A DNA stretch of 55,206 nt from Fragilaria crotonensis (GCA_022925895.1 JAKSYS010000407.1:1-55206); one strand, 5' to 3'; positions 34,885 through 45,452 are shown, counted from the stretch's first letter. Translations and numbers: made by a program. The notes: generated by a model not told the origin, from the sequence alone.

Positions 34885-36690
34885 ATGCGAAGGCTTCTGT
34901 CTCAGCTCCTCCTCCTGCTGCTGCTCTCGCTAATACAGCTGCCCGGATCGCATGCCCTAGTTCGTGGTCATCGTCATGAGAGAACCGGTGCTGGAAGAAG
35001 TACGAGACGATTCCTTCAGATGAACAATAACGGCAACAACGATCCCAACGATCCCAACGATCCCAACGATCCAGATAACAACAACGACGTGCCAGGAGGA
35101 GACACTGCCGAGCCAAGTCGCAAACCACCTCCTGCTCCGGTGACCGTGGCCCCAGTGACTTCCCCCTCGGCTTCCCCCAGCCTCAAAGCCGCAATTGCAA
35201 CGACAAGCGCACCAGTCGCAGAAGGAAATGGCAAGAAATCTCCGACAAATGCCCCAGTTCCTTCGCCAGATTCTGCACCCCCAGTGGTTGTCAATCTAGT
35301 GCCCTTTGTCGTCTCTGCTGAATCCACCGCATCTCAAGGGGATGTAACAGCTTCTCTGGATCTATTCTTGACTGAAGAACTCAAGAGCGACTTTGATTCC
35401 TTGATTTCAGTTGATCTTGTTCTGCAAACACGCACACAAGTATCAGGACGACGAGCGCTTTTAGACGAACTTACCTATACAGGAACCGCATCCTTTGATT
35501 CCGACGTGTCGGACCAGGCCGTCCGTGACGCTCAAATTGCCGTTCTTCAAGATTCCGCGGCGGTGCAAGAGGCCGTGCCGAGTGTCACATCGATTCAGAT
35601 TGCTGCGGATGACAATACTGCGACCAGTGCACCAGCACCCTCCTCCGGAACATCCATGGGTCTCACCATTGGCGTGAGCATTGTTGCGGCTGTGGCTGTG
35701 ATTGTTGCTGCCTATTTTGCGTATCGTTACTATTCCACTCCGCCACCACCGCCGCCGCCGCCGCTTGCGAGTAAGGATGCTTCCAAACGAGCACCGAGGA
35801 GCTCGTCTGTCCCGAAATCACCGTACGCGTCGGACGATGCGGGAAGTCAATCAGCGTCTGGATATTATACCGGCGATGGCCACAGCGTAGAAATTGATGA
35901 CTACTCTCTGGATGGATTTTCTGCGCAGGGATCGGAGGCGGGTCTGGATAAGACCGAATTGTATCTTTTGCAGAGATACAAGGCCAAGAAAGAGCGAGAC
36001 AATCAACAATCCTTAATGGCAAACCCGAATCAACCACCATCCGACTATTATTTCAATAATAACAATCATGATGATGATGGCGACCAATCCGACGCGGGGT
36101 TCAGTTACGAACAGGTAGGAAGGAAGGGAGCGGAATCTGATGATGATTTGTATACTACTACATCTTCTGCAATTGAAGTCAGCTTGGATGGAAGTGCGAC
36201 CTTCATGACTGGTTACTTTGGAGCGTTGGGCAGGGGAAACCGCGATGGCGCAAATTCAACCGAGGCAGCGACGAAGAAGACGACAACTCCAACAACTAGA
36301 ACACCGGCGGCAGCAGCACCAGCAATAAAAACAACCACAACTCGGGTCAAACGCGAGGTGAACGAAATTCCATTCGATGAATCGTCCGTGGATCGTCCCT
36401 TTGACGAAACGCCTCCAGTCAAGAAGGCTTTGCCCGCTCCGGCATCAATACGAGCTGGAGAACAAGCCAGAGTTATTGCCAATCAAGTTCAATATCAACG
36501 AGATAGTGGCAGCATTGATTCCGACGAGGACTTTCCTGTTGGTCGCTCAAGATCAGGCAACAGTCGCAAATCAGCCGATTCTGACAAGGAAGATCTGTCG
36601 TCATTTCTCCGAGATCGACGCCAGGCCAAACGAGCAGCTCGGAAAAGCCGAGAGTTACGCAAGCAGCCGCCTGTATCGATGGAGGTGTAG
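34885..36690 (+). CDS. RxL/TM membrane protein family, member 1 (601 aa)
   Basis: Type I single-pass protein with no break. Signal peptide about 1-24 (Leu-rich), RxL site R42-F-L44, then an Asn-Asp-Pro repeat (NDPNDPNDPND) and a Pro/Ser/Thr/Ala-rich linker. A shared luminal domain follows at about residues 133-243 (LVPFVVSAEST, ELKSDFDSLISVDL, YTGTASFDSDVSD, RDAQIAVLQDSAAV). The membrane segment is about 258-280 and ends AYRYY, with a poly-Pro stretch after it. Tail motifs: EIDDYSLDGFS, SEAGLDKTELYLLQR, FSYEQVGRKGAESDDDLYTT, VDRPFDE, and a C-terminus SMEV. Three paralogues lie within 18 kb. The order of parts resembles diatom silica-deposition-vesicle membrane proteins (silicanin, SAP types), but sequence identity to them is not claimed. 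Convergent with member 2. Confidence 0.8.
   Translation: MRRLLSQLLLLLLLSLIQLPGSHALVRGHRHERTGAGRSTRRFLQMNNNGNNDPNDPNDPNDPDNNNDVPGGDTAEPSRKPPPAPVTVAPVTSPSASPSLKAAIATTSAPVAEGNGKKSPTNAPVPSPDSAPPVVVNLVPFVVSAESTASQGDVTASLDLFLTEELKSDFDSLISVDLVLQTRTQVSGRRALLDELTYTGTASFDSDVSDQAVRDAQIAVLQDSAAVQEAVPSVTSIQIAADDNTATSAPAPSSGTSMGLTIGVSIVAAVAVIVAAYFAYRYYSTPPPPPPPPLASKDASKRAPRSSSVPKSPYASDDAGSQSASGYYTGDGHSVEIDDYSLDGFSAQGSEAGLDKTELYLLQRYKAKKERDNQQSLMANPNQPPSDYYFNNNNHDDDGDQSDAGFSYEQVGRKGAESDDDLYTTTSSAIEVSLDGSATFMTGYFGALGRGNRDGANSTEAATKKTTTPTTRTPAAAAPAIKTTTTRVKREVNEIPFDESSVDRPFDETPPVKKALPAPASIRAGEQARVIANQVQYQRDSGSIDSDEDFPVGRSRSGNSRKSADSDKEDLSSFLRDRRQAKRAARKSRELRKQPPVSMEV
35036..35085 (+). repeat. 9-bp coding minisatellite (Asn-Asp-Pro)
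   Basis: The unit AACGATCCC, read as Asn-Asp-Pro, repeats about four times behind the RxL site of member 1. A different repeat sits at the same place in member 4 (51023-51145). Confidence 0.7.
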
Positions 36691-37078
36691 ATTACAAACT
36701 GCAGGTAACTCACAGCATAAATTAAAGCCACTTGTTTGTCACGAGATCAGACTACTACCGTAGAAAATTTTAAACATTGTACAACCAACTCATAAAGCGA
36801 TATATGAAATCAATGTTAAGAATCAAAAGTGAGCGTGTAACGAATTGTGTCCCAATGATCGTATCTACGTGCCACAACGGTGCCATCGACGTGAAGTGCG
36901 CCGAAAGTACGACACATTCTTAGACGATGTCATACCTGCATGACGAAAATGAACTATCTCCCGCACGCGAATGACGCCGTCAAAGGATTTCTAACTTCAC
37001 AATCAAGTCCCAACACTTGAGAGCTGCCCCGTCGACCGAAAGAATTGGAATTATGTACATGAATCAGCAACACTGCAC
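36691..37078. other. convergent spacer between members 1 and 2
   Basis: About 390 bases, probably two 3' untranslated regions. No gene or repeat recognised. Confidence 0.45.
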
Positions 37079-38383
37079 TCAACGGGCACCAGCGGATGCC
37101 GCCATCCTGGCCTTGTGTAGCTTCCATCGCCTCAGCGGCAAGTGCTTCTCAGACTCCTTATGCTCGGAAGGTTGCTCTGAACCGGCTACCGACATTTCGT
37201 TGTCAGTAAGGTACAAATCCTCGTCGTCGGATTCCATGAATTTCTGCCATTCGAAATCATAAGAGAATTCGCCATCGAATTCATACAAGCAAAGCGGGTC
37301 CTGGGGCGCCAACATCGCCAGCTGGTGCTTTTTCTCCTTCTCTTTTAGTCGCCTCGCAAGATATAGCTGAGTGGGATCTAGGCCGGCCTCCGAGTCATTC
37401 GTCGACGCAACGGAGTTGTCGTCGGCCGGTGTGGGCCTTGTCGCTGCCTGATGGGAATTATCAAAACCAGATTCCGAATTGAGGATGGACACACCACCGA
37501 GTGAAAGGTCATCATTCTCCATATTCATGCCATAGCTGATAACGGATCGGCTATAATCATCAGGTTGCTGACTTTCGTCTAGAAAAACTGATTCGGGAAT
37601 ATCTCTGGGTGAGTTGGCACTCGTGGCTTCGTCGCTGCTGCCACCCTTGGTAGGTTGTGTCGTGTAGTATTTGCATCCAAGGTAGATGGAAAGACCAAGA
37701 ACGACTGCCCCTGACACAATCACGCCAATAATTGGCCCCAACAAGGAAGGTGCATCGGATGTAGGCAGTTGCTGAGCTGGAGAAGCCACTGGCGCGGCAG
37801 GCTGAGCTGGAGAAGCCCCTGGCGCGGCAGTGGTGGTTGTTCGGGAACCCATTGTGATGGAAATCACATTTGGGGACGAAACGTTGAAATTGCCTAGGTC
37901 CACAAGAACGCGTGTTTGTTCGTCGTCAACGTCAGCGACGGGTACCACTACGGCAAATGTCGCTCGCCCAGAATAATGAAGTTCATCCGTAAGGGCTGGT
38001 CCCGTGTTCGCGCTGATGAAGTTGAGCTGAACAACAACATGCAATAACGACTCAAATTCCTTTTTGAGTTTATTCGCCAAGAGAGCGTTCAAGTAGCTCG
38101 TGACACCCGTAGCATAGGTGCTGTTGGTCATGGTTACAACAAAGTCGAGAAGATCAACTTCGTAGCCCAGATTCCAGTTGACGGGAGCGCTAGATGGCGC
38201 AATCGTGACCTGGGACGGAGCTGCTGAGGTTCCCACAATGCCCGGGCCGTCCATCAAGAATCTACCACGACTATTCCCTTTAACTTCAGCATGATTGCGT
38301 TGACCTCGATAGTACGCTTGCACAAGACAGGTTGACAACAACAGGTTCAAAAGCAATTTCGGAAGCAGCGGTAAAGGAATCAT
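37079..38383 (-). CDS. RxL/TM membrane protein family, member 2 (434 aa)
   Basis: Intact. Signal peptide about 1-23 (PLLPKLLLNLLLSTCLVQA), RxL site R41-F-L43, a short Pro/Ser linker and a luminal domain (VDLLDFVVTMTNST, NKLKKEFESLLHVVVQL, YSGRATFAVVVPVADVD). Two tandem Pro/Ala-rich units follow (SPAQPAAPVA), then a membrane segment about 214-237 ending GCKYY. The tail keeps ENDDLSLGGVS, NDSEAGLDPTQLYLARRLKEKE, FSYDFEWQKFMESDDEDLYLTDNE, but has no RPFDE and no SxEV end. It is the shortest member and has no Asn/Asp repeat after the RxL site. Function unknown; a secretory or wall membrane location is predicted from the parts. Confidence 0.75.
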   Translation of the reverse strand: MIPLPLLPKLLLNLLLSTCLVQAYYRGQRNHAEVKGNSRGRFLMDGPGIVGTSAAPSQVTIAPSSAPVNWNLGYEVDLLDFVVTMTNSTYATGVTSYLNALLANKLKKEFESLLHVVVQLNFISANTGPALTDELHYSGRATFAVVVPVADVDDEQTRVLVDLGNFNVSSPNVISITMGSRTTTTAAPGASPAQPAAPVASPAQQLPTSDAPSLLGPIIGVIVSGAVVLGLSIYLGCKYYTTQPTKGGSSDEATSANSPRDIPESVFLDESQQPDDYSRSVISYGMNMENDDLSLGGVSILNSESGFDNSHQAATRPTPADDNSVASTNDSEAGLDPTQLYLARRLKEKEKKHQLAMLAPQDPLCLYEFDGEFSYDFEWQKFMESDDEDLYLTDNEMSVAGSEQPSEHKESEKHLPLRRWKLHKARMAASAGAR

Positions 38384-38742
38384 GGTGCTTTTTCTTGGAA
38401 AACCGCAGAAAGTGATGAGCTTGCATTCATACCTAGGTAATTTCCTGCGTTCTCATTCTTCTTTTATTTATTGGACTCTCCTGTACTCCGAGTACCGGGT
38501 AGGCAACTTGATTCATGTGATGCTCTGTCTGCGTCTATGTATTTCAATTTTTCTCATATCTGACTTGACGTGAATTGCGTTCATTGGTATCCGTTGATAC
38601 ATGTAAATATTCAGTCACTGATAAAGTATATAAAGTGTCCATGTAGACATGTGTTTAATATTTCGTGGGATTGTCTCAAATATTAAGTACCGTTCCTTTC
38701 AACCCGGTAATCCGAGTGGAAATACATCTGGACTCAGTGTAG
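38384..38742. other. spacer upstream of member 2
   Basis: Expected promoter region of the minus-strand gene. Contains CTCCGAGTACCGGGTA near 38486. Nothing else recognised. Confidence 0.4.
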
Positions 38743-39668
38743 TACAAGCATAAACATAGTACCTGGACTAGTAAAATTATTCGTTGTGTCGGGACACTTC
38801 ATACACAACTTCTAACGGCACCAAATTGTAGATCTCACAAAAGGCTTTCTTTTCAGCTACATCAAAGCCGTGATAACATATGTATTGATGGAGTTATGAG
38901 TGGTCTAATTTTATTTTTCGAGATTTTTTTAAACATAGTACCTGGACTTTCAGTCACTAGTGTGGCAAATTGAGTCCCTTTTGACAATGTCAAGTTGGAA
39001 CAAGTTTTTTTTCACGTTACAAATATATCACAAGGGCCTATTCTACAATTCTGCCATCTTGAAATTTATGTATTCAGCAATAAATACACTCGGATTGGCA
39101 TTGAGATGGACAGCAGTAAAATTTCGAAGTTCGTAATGAAACTCTTGCTTTGTATGCGATTAAATTAGTAGCATGCAATTTTTGTATGAAACATATGGAA
39201 AGTGCCGTAGGATTAAAAAATTGCGACGTTGACGCACTTCAATGTTCAAAATTGACTTTGACCATGTTGATTTTGCAGTGGCCGTCAGAAATGCAAAGTA
39301 AGTTATGTGACTGCAAATTTGACCGGACATTAGAATACCGGCATACTAACAAGTAACAACAGTGTCAAAGAAGCACTACTGTCGTTCTTTGCATCTGTTG
39401 ACATGCTACAAAAATGTGCAATTAAATTACGAAGCAAAACTTTACATTCGCCAAAAAAATCCAAAATTTTAACTCGCCGCATCTTTTGAACTGTCCCACC
39501 TCACCACAAACAAGCTACAGTAACCCCATATGTTTGAGGGCATAGGACAATTCTCTAGTTACTGAAATGCACAATCTTCGTGCATGAATGTGGTGAAATG
39601 AGTGGTTTAAAAATCCGTCCAGCTACTCTCGTAATTTTGGTCGTCCAGATACTATGTTTATGCTTGTA
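38743..39668. mobile_element. MITE-like element, about 0.92 kb, 26-bp terminal inverted repeats
   Basis: The left end 38743-38768 begins TACAAGCATAAACATAGTA; the right end 39643-39668 is its reverse complement at 25 of 26 positions. With TA counted as the target duplication, the element is 38745-39666. An internal partial copy of the end (AAACATAGTACCTGGAC) lies at 38931-38947. The inside is AT-rich with no coding capacity (the frame 39150-39356 looks random). Its right TA (39667-39668) is also the left TA of transposon copy D, so the two elements abut. Confidence 0.75.
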
Positions 39669-39680
39669 TGGCAGGTTTCA
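39667..39680 (+). repeat. left terminal inverted repeat of copy D with TA
   Basis: TA at 39667-39668 and TGGCAGGTTTCA at 39669-39680, identical to the copy C end. Confidence 0.8.
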
Positions 39681-39761
39681 ATCGCAAGAGACTTGGAGTA
39701 GCACCCGGCACAAAGTGTACATGCAGCCAGAAGAATTTTACGTCATCAAATGAAAACTCTC

Positions 39762-39795
39762 TCGTGTTGGAAGCAAGCATTCCACGATGAGATTG
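39762..39795 (+). promoter_or_regulatory. conserved palindromic block in transposon 5' leader (copy D)
   Basis: CGTGTTGGAAGCAAGCATTC and the following CCACGATGAGATT match the blocks of copies B and C; the TGGAA/TTCCA arms are kept. Confidence 0.5.
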
Positions 39796-39913
39796 CATGT
39801 TATCGTTCGCAACCATTGGACTCTCTTTAAGCTACCCAGCCCCCACAGTTCACTTATAACTACCTTCAAGTATTGAACTGAGTGGGTTGGGTAGCTTGTA
39901 ACGATATCTGACA

Positions 39914-42900
39914 ATGGTAACTACACCAAAGTAATTGAATAAAGGCTACGATGCGCTGCTTCAAAATGACCCAACGTATGGACCCTGATTGATGAATTGT
40001 TGGCTGCCAGCTGAGACTTGGGTTGAAGCACTGCAGAAGACTGGCCATATTGATGCTGCTCTGGCCATTGACACCCACAAATTTAAGGCAGCTTTTACGA
40101 AATCAGGGTCCTTTGGATTCTTGATGGCAAGGTTTGATGGATCTAACCATATTGCTGGTGCCTTTCACGTGAGGTATCAGCATCAACAATAATGCTATTT
40201 CACTGAAGAAAAAAGGCAGGTATCCTCTCCAATTCCTCTGATTACAGCATGGAAGGACGAAGAGTACTTGAATCGGCCACAAATGTGTTTTCAATTTCAT
40301 CGACGAGCAGCAAAGCAAGACCGACTGCAATCGCAATTCTTACTCACGACAAGACTGAATCCAACAATGTTGATTGCAACACCAGTGACCCACCATCACC
40401 AAAGAAAAGCCCCAGGATTGAAACTAATGAAGAGCCTGAATCAATAGCTCAGCAGATGTAGTGGTCTGATAGCCGTGAGGCCCGCAAAGAAGTCTTCAAG
40501 CTGACATCAAGCAGGACTGCCAGCAGAATTAGAAGAGGTGCTGCTTCTGGTGTTGGCAATGGCAACAGTAGTAGTGTTGTTCTGCTGGATGATGAAACTG
40601 CAAAGGAGGCACTTGAGCAAAGAATCACAATGCTGCAATTGAGGAATGTACTACTGTAATTCTCGGTTTAGTAGTACCCCCCAAATGTACATCAAAACTG
40701 TCCGAAGGGTACAAGTCACCGAGGAAAAAAACAATGCGCATAACAGTGAAAAACTTGAAAACAAAGATTTAAACTTATCACTTGATCATTGAAGTTATAC
40801 GTGTAAAAATAGGTTTCGGCACGAAGAATTCAAATGACCTGACGTTTCAGCGAAATGCCAGAATTTGCTCTGCAAAAGGATCTAAAAAGAGCTCACTTTT
40901 TGGAGTTGAGTGGGTCAAAAATGTACATCAATTTTCGGCCAAGGGTACAGGAATCCGTGGGGTACAAAATTCCGAGAAATACGGTAGTCATGGGGAGGAG
41001 GGACATTGACAACTACTGCAGCAAGAAGGTTGACATTTTTGAGATTCGACAGCAATCGACATTTTTATGTTGTGCATACAAGATGGCTCTGACCAATATG
41101 AACAAAGTCACATGGCATGACTGTTGCAAGAGAGCATGCCAGGTTTTGAATAGCCTTGGCCTTAAACAGGCTGCCTTGTTCTTCAAGACCGTCGCCAACT
41201 GGAACAAAGTCTTCAGAAAGTTTTAGTGCTTTCCACATCCGAACCCATGCACCCAGTGTGTAAGCAACCTTTGCCAAAAATGCTTGAATTCTACCTGATG
41301 CAAAGTACCAGATAAATTCCTACAGTATCAAGGACTCCTTAACAACACTTACCCTAGAGAGTGCGCTTGACTTCATTTCTACAACTAGTACAGTTCCAAG
41401 GCTGACATCGACAGGGAACAATGAGCATGTTGGCATCCCGCAAGCAACAGATTTGAGTGAAAACACCGACAACAAAGCAAACAAAGCAATTAATTCATTT
41501 TTGAATGCTCATGGATAGGAGTCCATGAGCTTGACTGAAACTTGGAAGTGGATGTGTCTCCTTGGATTTTGTTAGGATACTCGTAAGAAGAGCTTCTACG
41601 TTGACGGGCGGACACAAACGTCACAATGTTGTAGCATCTAGATCTGCTTTTTGCAGATGCTACCTCACTGAATACGAACCATATTGCAGACAATGGTTAC
41701 TCGTATCAGTTGTTGAAGCAAAGGCTATTATTGGTATTAATATTGAGTTTGGATTCCGATATCATGGTGACATGGAGACTGACACCAAAATGGTGGAGTT
41801 TTACGTTGATTACTGGCGTAGAATCACAACGCCAGGCAACAAGGATTGCCGACATGCTGAGCAATGCCTCGAACGCAAGGAAGCAACAACCTTCATTTTG
41901 TATCTTTGCAAACGAGGCCCCTCTCATGATCGTTGGGGGACAAGATGAGAGTGTGTTCGCTCAGTATCTTCTCGGGTCTAAGCTGCGGGTGGGACCAAAA
42001 GGCCAGCGTCCCTTGTTGCCCAAGTCTGAAGGCAACGGCTGTATGCTGTCTGCCTTTGTGTCTTGTGAGTTTGGTTTTGGGCCAGAGCTGTCAAAGGCAG
42101 AGTTAGACAAAGTCAATTTTGAAAGGCAAGGAGCAAACAAACCTTACGTTGACAAACACGCAGCAATCAAAATTTTGAAATCCACTCAAAAATCACTACC
42201 AACTGAGTCACCATTAGTTCAATACCTCTACATTGGAGCAAACAACAAAGGCTTTTGGAACAGCTTCCATATGAGCTTGCAATTTGAAGACGTTGTGGAT
42301 TGCTTACAGGTTCTGTATCCAGACTTTGATTTTGTGTTCTTATTTGATCACAGTCAAGGCCATGGCAAAAAGCGGGATGGCGCACTCAGTGCAATGCACA
42401 CGTTTGAATGTACGGAGGAGCACAAGCAATCATGAGGAACTCATTCATCACAACAACAGAAGGGTTTCTTGGTCCTCACTCTCCAAAGCTAGAATGTGCC
42501 AACACTCAATACTTGCTGGTGTTCAAACCGGAGGACACTGGCCCATGGTATCTCTCCAATGGGCAGAGAGTTGCACAACGCAAAGACCGAGCAACAGGAC
42601 GGCGAAGGCGTGTCGAAATTTCCAAAAAGCTGCTCACAATAGCTCTGCTGGACGCTGGAGTTGAACTTCCACGGCATCAGAATTTAACAAGGAAAGAACT
42701 CCAAACCTTTGCCAATAGAAATGGCATTAATGTTTTTAAAGACAAGCTACAAATCAAACCAAGATGGAGGGACAGCAAAAAGGCTTGTTACAAGTTCTCT
42801 CGGAAAGGGGTTTCTATCAGAGGCAAGCAATGTTAGAGAAGTACACACTTGACGGACACGAAGATGCAATAACCGGCGCCATCAACTTACAGTTTTCACT

Positions 42901-43425
42901 ACGCCATCTAATGTCAGAATCCAGTGACTATAAAGATGTAGAAACAGCACTGCAGTATCTACTAGTGAGTCAGCTTGGCGTAAGAGTTCAGCTGACAACC
43001 AAATTCCATGCCGAACTTGCCAACAAAGGAGTTGAGTATAGTTGCGCACATGCAAAATCACACCACCGTTGAGTTCCGGTGTGAAGGAAGCGAGGACAAG
43101 AGAATTCCAAGGAACTTGTGGGCAAAGAATGTACATGTCCTGTTGAGGCATTGTACAAGCTTAGAATTGAAAAGTTTGCAGAAAGGGCGAGGGCATACAT
43201 TGGCACTTACCATCACTTGGATCAGCAGCAGCAGATTGATACTGATGTCACCGCAGCAAATTCTGATGCTGCCGCTCCAAAGAAACAAGAACTCCTCCCC
43301 TACAGTCTCATTGAGAGAAAACGGAAAGCCTTCAAAGGAGGCACAGATGTGCCCTTGATTTCAACAATGGCTTTGTGAATTTGCAGTTCATTAAAGTGGT
43401 GGATGAAGACGACAATCGTGGATGA
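39914..43425 (+). pseudogene. DDE transposase of copy D, decayed
   Basis: ATG at 39914 aligns with the starts of copies B and C. Fragments in several frames: 39989-40192 (NCWLPAETWVEALQKTGHID), 40249-40461, 40990-41226 (RRDIDNYCSKK, FEIRQQSTFLCCAY), 41562-41800 (YVDG, then RHNVVASR), 41710-42435 (ESVFAQYLLGSKLRVGPKGQ, FLFDHSQGHGKKRDGA), 42408-42836 and 42764-43072 (FHAELANKGVEYSCAHAK), with the end at 43425. There are several internal stops and frame changes. In the last catalytic block the usual Trp is replaced by Cys (VEYSCAH). Inactive. Confidence 0.8.
40651..40987. mobile_element. short MITE-like insertion inside copy D
   Basis: Between RNV and VMGRRDIDN of the transposase, 337 bases without a counterpart in copies B and C are inserted. 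Ends: CTACTGTAATTCTCGG at 40651-40666 and CCGAGAAATACGGTAG at 40972-40987, inverted with 14 of 16 matches; GTACCCC follows close inside both. The reading sense resumes at once after it, and a GTA/TA at both borders fits a TA-type target duplication. Confidence 0.65.
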
Positions 43426-43813
43426 AAAATTACTAAACTCTTCTTACATGTTTATCAGATGTCTACTTGTAGGCAGCTGCAATTCATGTTGCTGGCCTCT
43501 CGGGCGGGCGGATGTTGAAGTGGCTGGTTTGACTATTGTGTGGCTAATACCACACGTTAGTCAGTCTGAGTGAGCCTGGGCTGGAAGACACCCACTCGGG
43601 TTTGTGAAGTACTGTCGTATCGGTACTTGTTGTAATGTCGGTTGGTTGATGATCATAGCACCCGTGCGGACAGTAGTAGGATGGGGCAGAGGAGCAGGTG
43701 CAACGTCTGTCACATATGGAAAATAGTTGGACATCATTTGTTGTCGGAACCTTGCGATGTTGCATGGGATGTTGCGAGTCTAACGAGGCGCAACCACCGT
43801 TGTTTTTGGCTTA

Positions 43814-45170
43814 TCACGAAGAGTCTGTCGTCCAGTGGCACATTGAAGTAGCTCTGAAGGATGGGGAGAACGTGTCTTTGAGATCATACATTGTGGTGAT
43901 CTTGTGATGTAGTTGGGCGTGAAGGATGGCGGCACTTGCTTCAGTGTTTGCATGGAGCTTCATTTCTACTTTTCCTAATGGAGAGGGAGTAGTCTTGGAG
44001 AGCTCGGATGACCACTGCCAGATGATTGATTGTTGGGATGGATTGCCTTGCCTCTTGTCGTTCATGTGGAGGGCCGTCGGAAAACAGTGTTCCCCAGGAG
44101 AAGCTAATGAGACCTCTAAATAGATGCAACCAACCAATGTCAGATTGGGATTGGACAGCGCGATCAATAGCCAGCTGATAGCCACTGAGACACGACGGGA
44201 GAGTTGGTAGCTCCATCGGATGGAGGGTCCATTGTGTGACTGCACAAAAATGGAATTGCCACCAACGCTGTCGCCAAGTGCCTTCTTCAGAACAACTGTG
44301 GCATCACATCGAGCCGTCATCGCCTGAGGCGAGCGGCAGCTTTGGAGGTGCTCAAAATCTTCTGAAGAGGCACAGTACGGGCACCCACGGAGCGTATATT
44401 GACGAGCGCTTTCGTGTTTTCCACTTTGAACTCCTAAGTTCAACCAGTTGTGAACGAGCTTAGAGCGTGTCGGTGCGTTATCCATGCGTGTACGATGGCC
44501 ACATGACGAGAAAGACTCCCATGCAATGGCCGACATGGTACTGTCTTCCCAACGATATTTTTGTTGAAGGAAAAGTTGATGCCTGCGGGAGGTTATTTCA
44601 TCTCGAAGGTATGGGATGTAGCGCGAAGATATGTTTTGCTTTCCAAGGACAACTTCCACTGGTAGATGGAGCGGACATGGGGAACAAGATTGAGTGCTTT
44701 CCTTGTCGTTGTTTCGACCTTGACGTTGAAGGTGAGTTGTGGCCATCCCATCACATAAGGTACGCAGCTGCACCGCAAATGGAAGGCGGTCAAAAGCTAT
44801 TGTGGTATCCTCGGCATGGCTTTGTACGTGATATAGGAGGCAACGGTGTATGATGTCCGGAGCAGCCCTTTTGTACTTAGAATATGGGCGTTGTCGGCAA
44901 ACCTCCTCGTGGGGATTTGATCGCGAATGGAGGAGACTATCTTTACAGCGCTGGCGCTCTTCGCGTAGAATTTGAATTTGCACCGAATGGACCACGAGTG
45001 ATAATTGCTGAACTCTTGGAGGTATAGAGTCACGGACGCAATGGCAGTTACTGCACTCCGAAGGGAGCTCTGGCATTTGTGCCAGCCATCAACCGGTCCA
45101 GTATTTACGACCAGCTGCTCTTTTCCAGGGGTGCAAATAATCCATGAGAAGGATCCTCAATGGTTTTGCC
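43814..45170 (-). pseudogene. retroelement fragment: RNase H-like end plus C-terminal Cys/His region
   Basis: On the minus strand, about 45170-44800 reads (in one frame) as an RNase H-like domain of a reverse-transcriptase polyprotein (GSFSWIICTPGKEQLV, SLRSAVTAIASVTLYLQEF, FYAKSASAV). Then, in the 43814-45076 frame, come QSHAEDTT, DRLPFAVQLRTLCDGMATTHL, KYRWEDSTMSAIAWESF, RSKLVHNWLNLGVQSGKH and a Cys/His cluster CPYCASSEDFEHLQSC. This order (RNase H, W-rich helix, HNWL, CPxC...H...C) is common at the end of diatom and algal retroelement proteins. No reverse transcriptase domain is left, and frames shift near 44850. It is nested in transposon copy D. Confidence 0.65.
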
Positions 45171-45438
45171 TTCCTCCACTTGTACCAATGTACAGTGTGC
45201 ACTCAAGTTGGAGGTACTGTAGTAGAGTCTGCTCAGCATCGCAAGCTGACAAGGAGATGGTTGAGAGCAAACTAAGTTCCGCCTCCGGAAGGCGTGGATG
45301 AAATATAGTAGTGGTGCTTTTTATGAAGATCGGGGAGTGCGTTTTAGATCACAGAACAAGAATCATAAGAGAATTTTACTCTGGAATATTGTATTCATCG
45401 TAAAATAATAGGGAAGTGAAAGCAAGGACGGTCACGCA

Positions 45439-45452
45439 TGAAGCCTGTCATA
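45439..45452 (-). repeat. right terminal inverted repeat of copy D with TA
   Basis: TGAAGCCTGTCA at 45439-45450 followed by TA; 10 of 12 positions agree with the inverted left end. Support comes from the copy C-like 3' leader just inside it. Confidence 0.65.

Larger units (their letters stand above)
39669..45450 (+). mobile_element. DDE transposon copy D, interrupted by two insertions
   Basis: Left end TGGCAGGTTTCA at 39669; right end TGAAGCCTGTCA at 45439-45450 (two changes), then TA. Just inside the right end, 45375-45400 (GAATTTTACTCT and TTGTAT) matches the 3' leader of copy C, which ties the far end to this element. The 5.8 kb span exceeds the 3.6 kb of copy C because it contains a MITE-like insertion at 40651-40987 and a retroelement fragment at about 43500-45300. 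The 5' palindromic block is at 39762-39795. Confidence 0.7.

Noticed and set aside
39150-39356. Coding frame inside the 0.92-kb MITE
   Set aside because: Random-looking composition in an AT-rich, otherwise stop-filled element.
40855-40985. First part of the frame 40855-41226 as transposase N-terminus
   Set aside because: These bases belong to the MITE-like insertion; only the part after 40988 matches the transposase.
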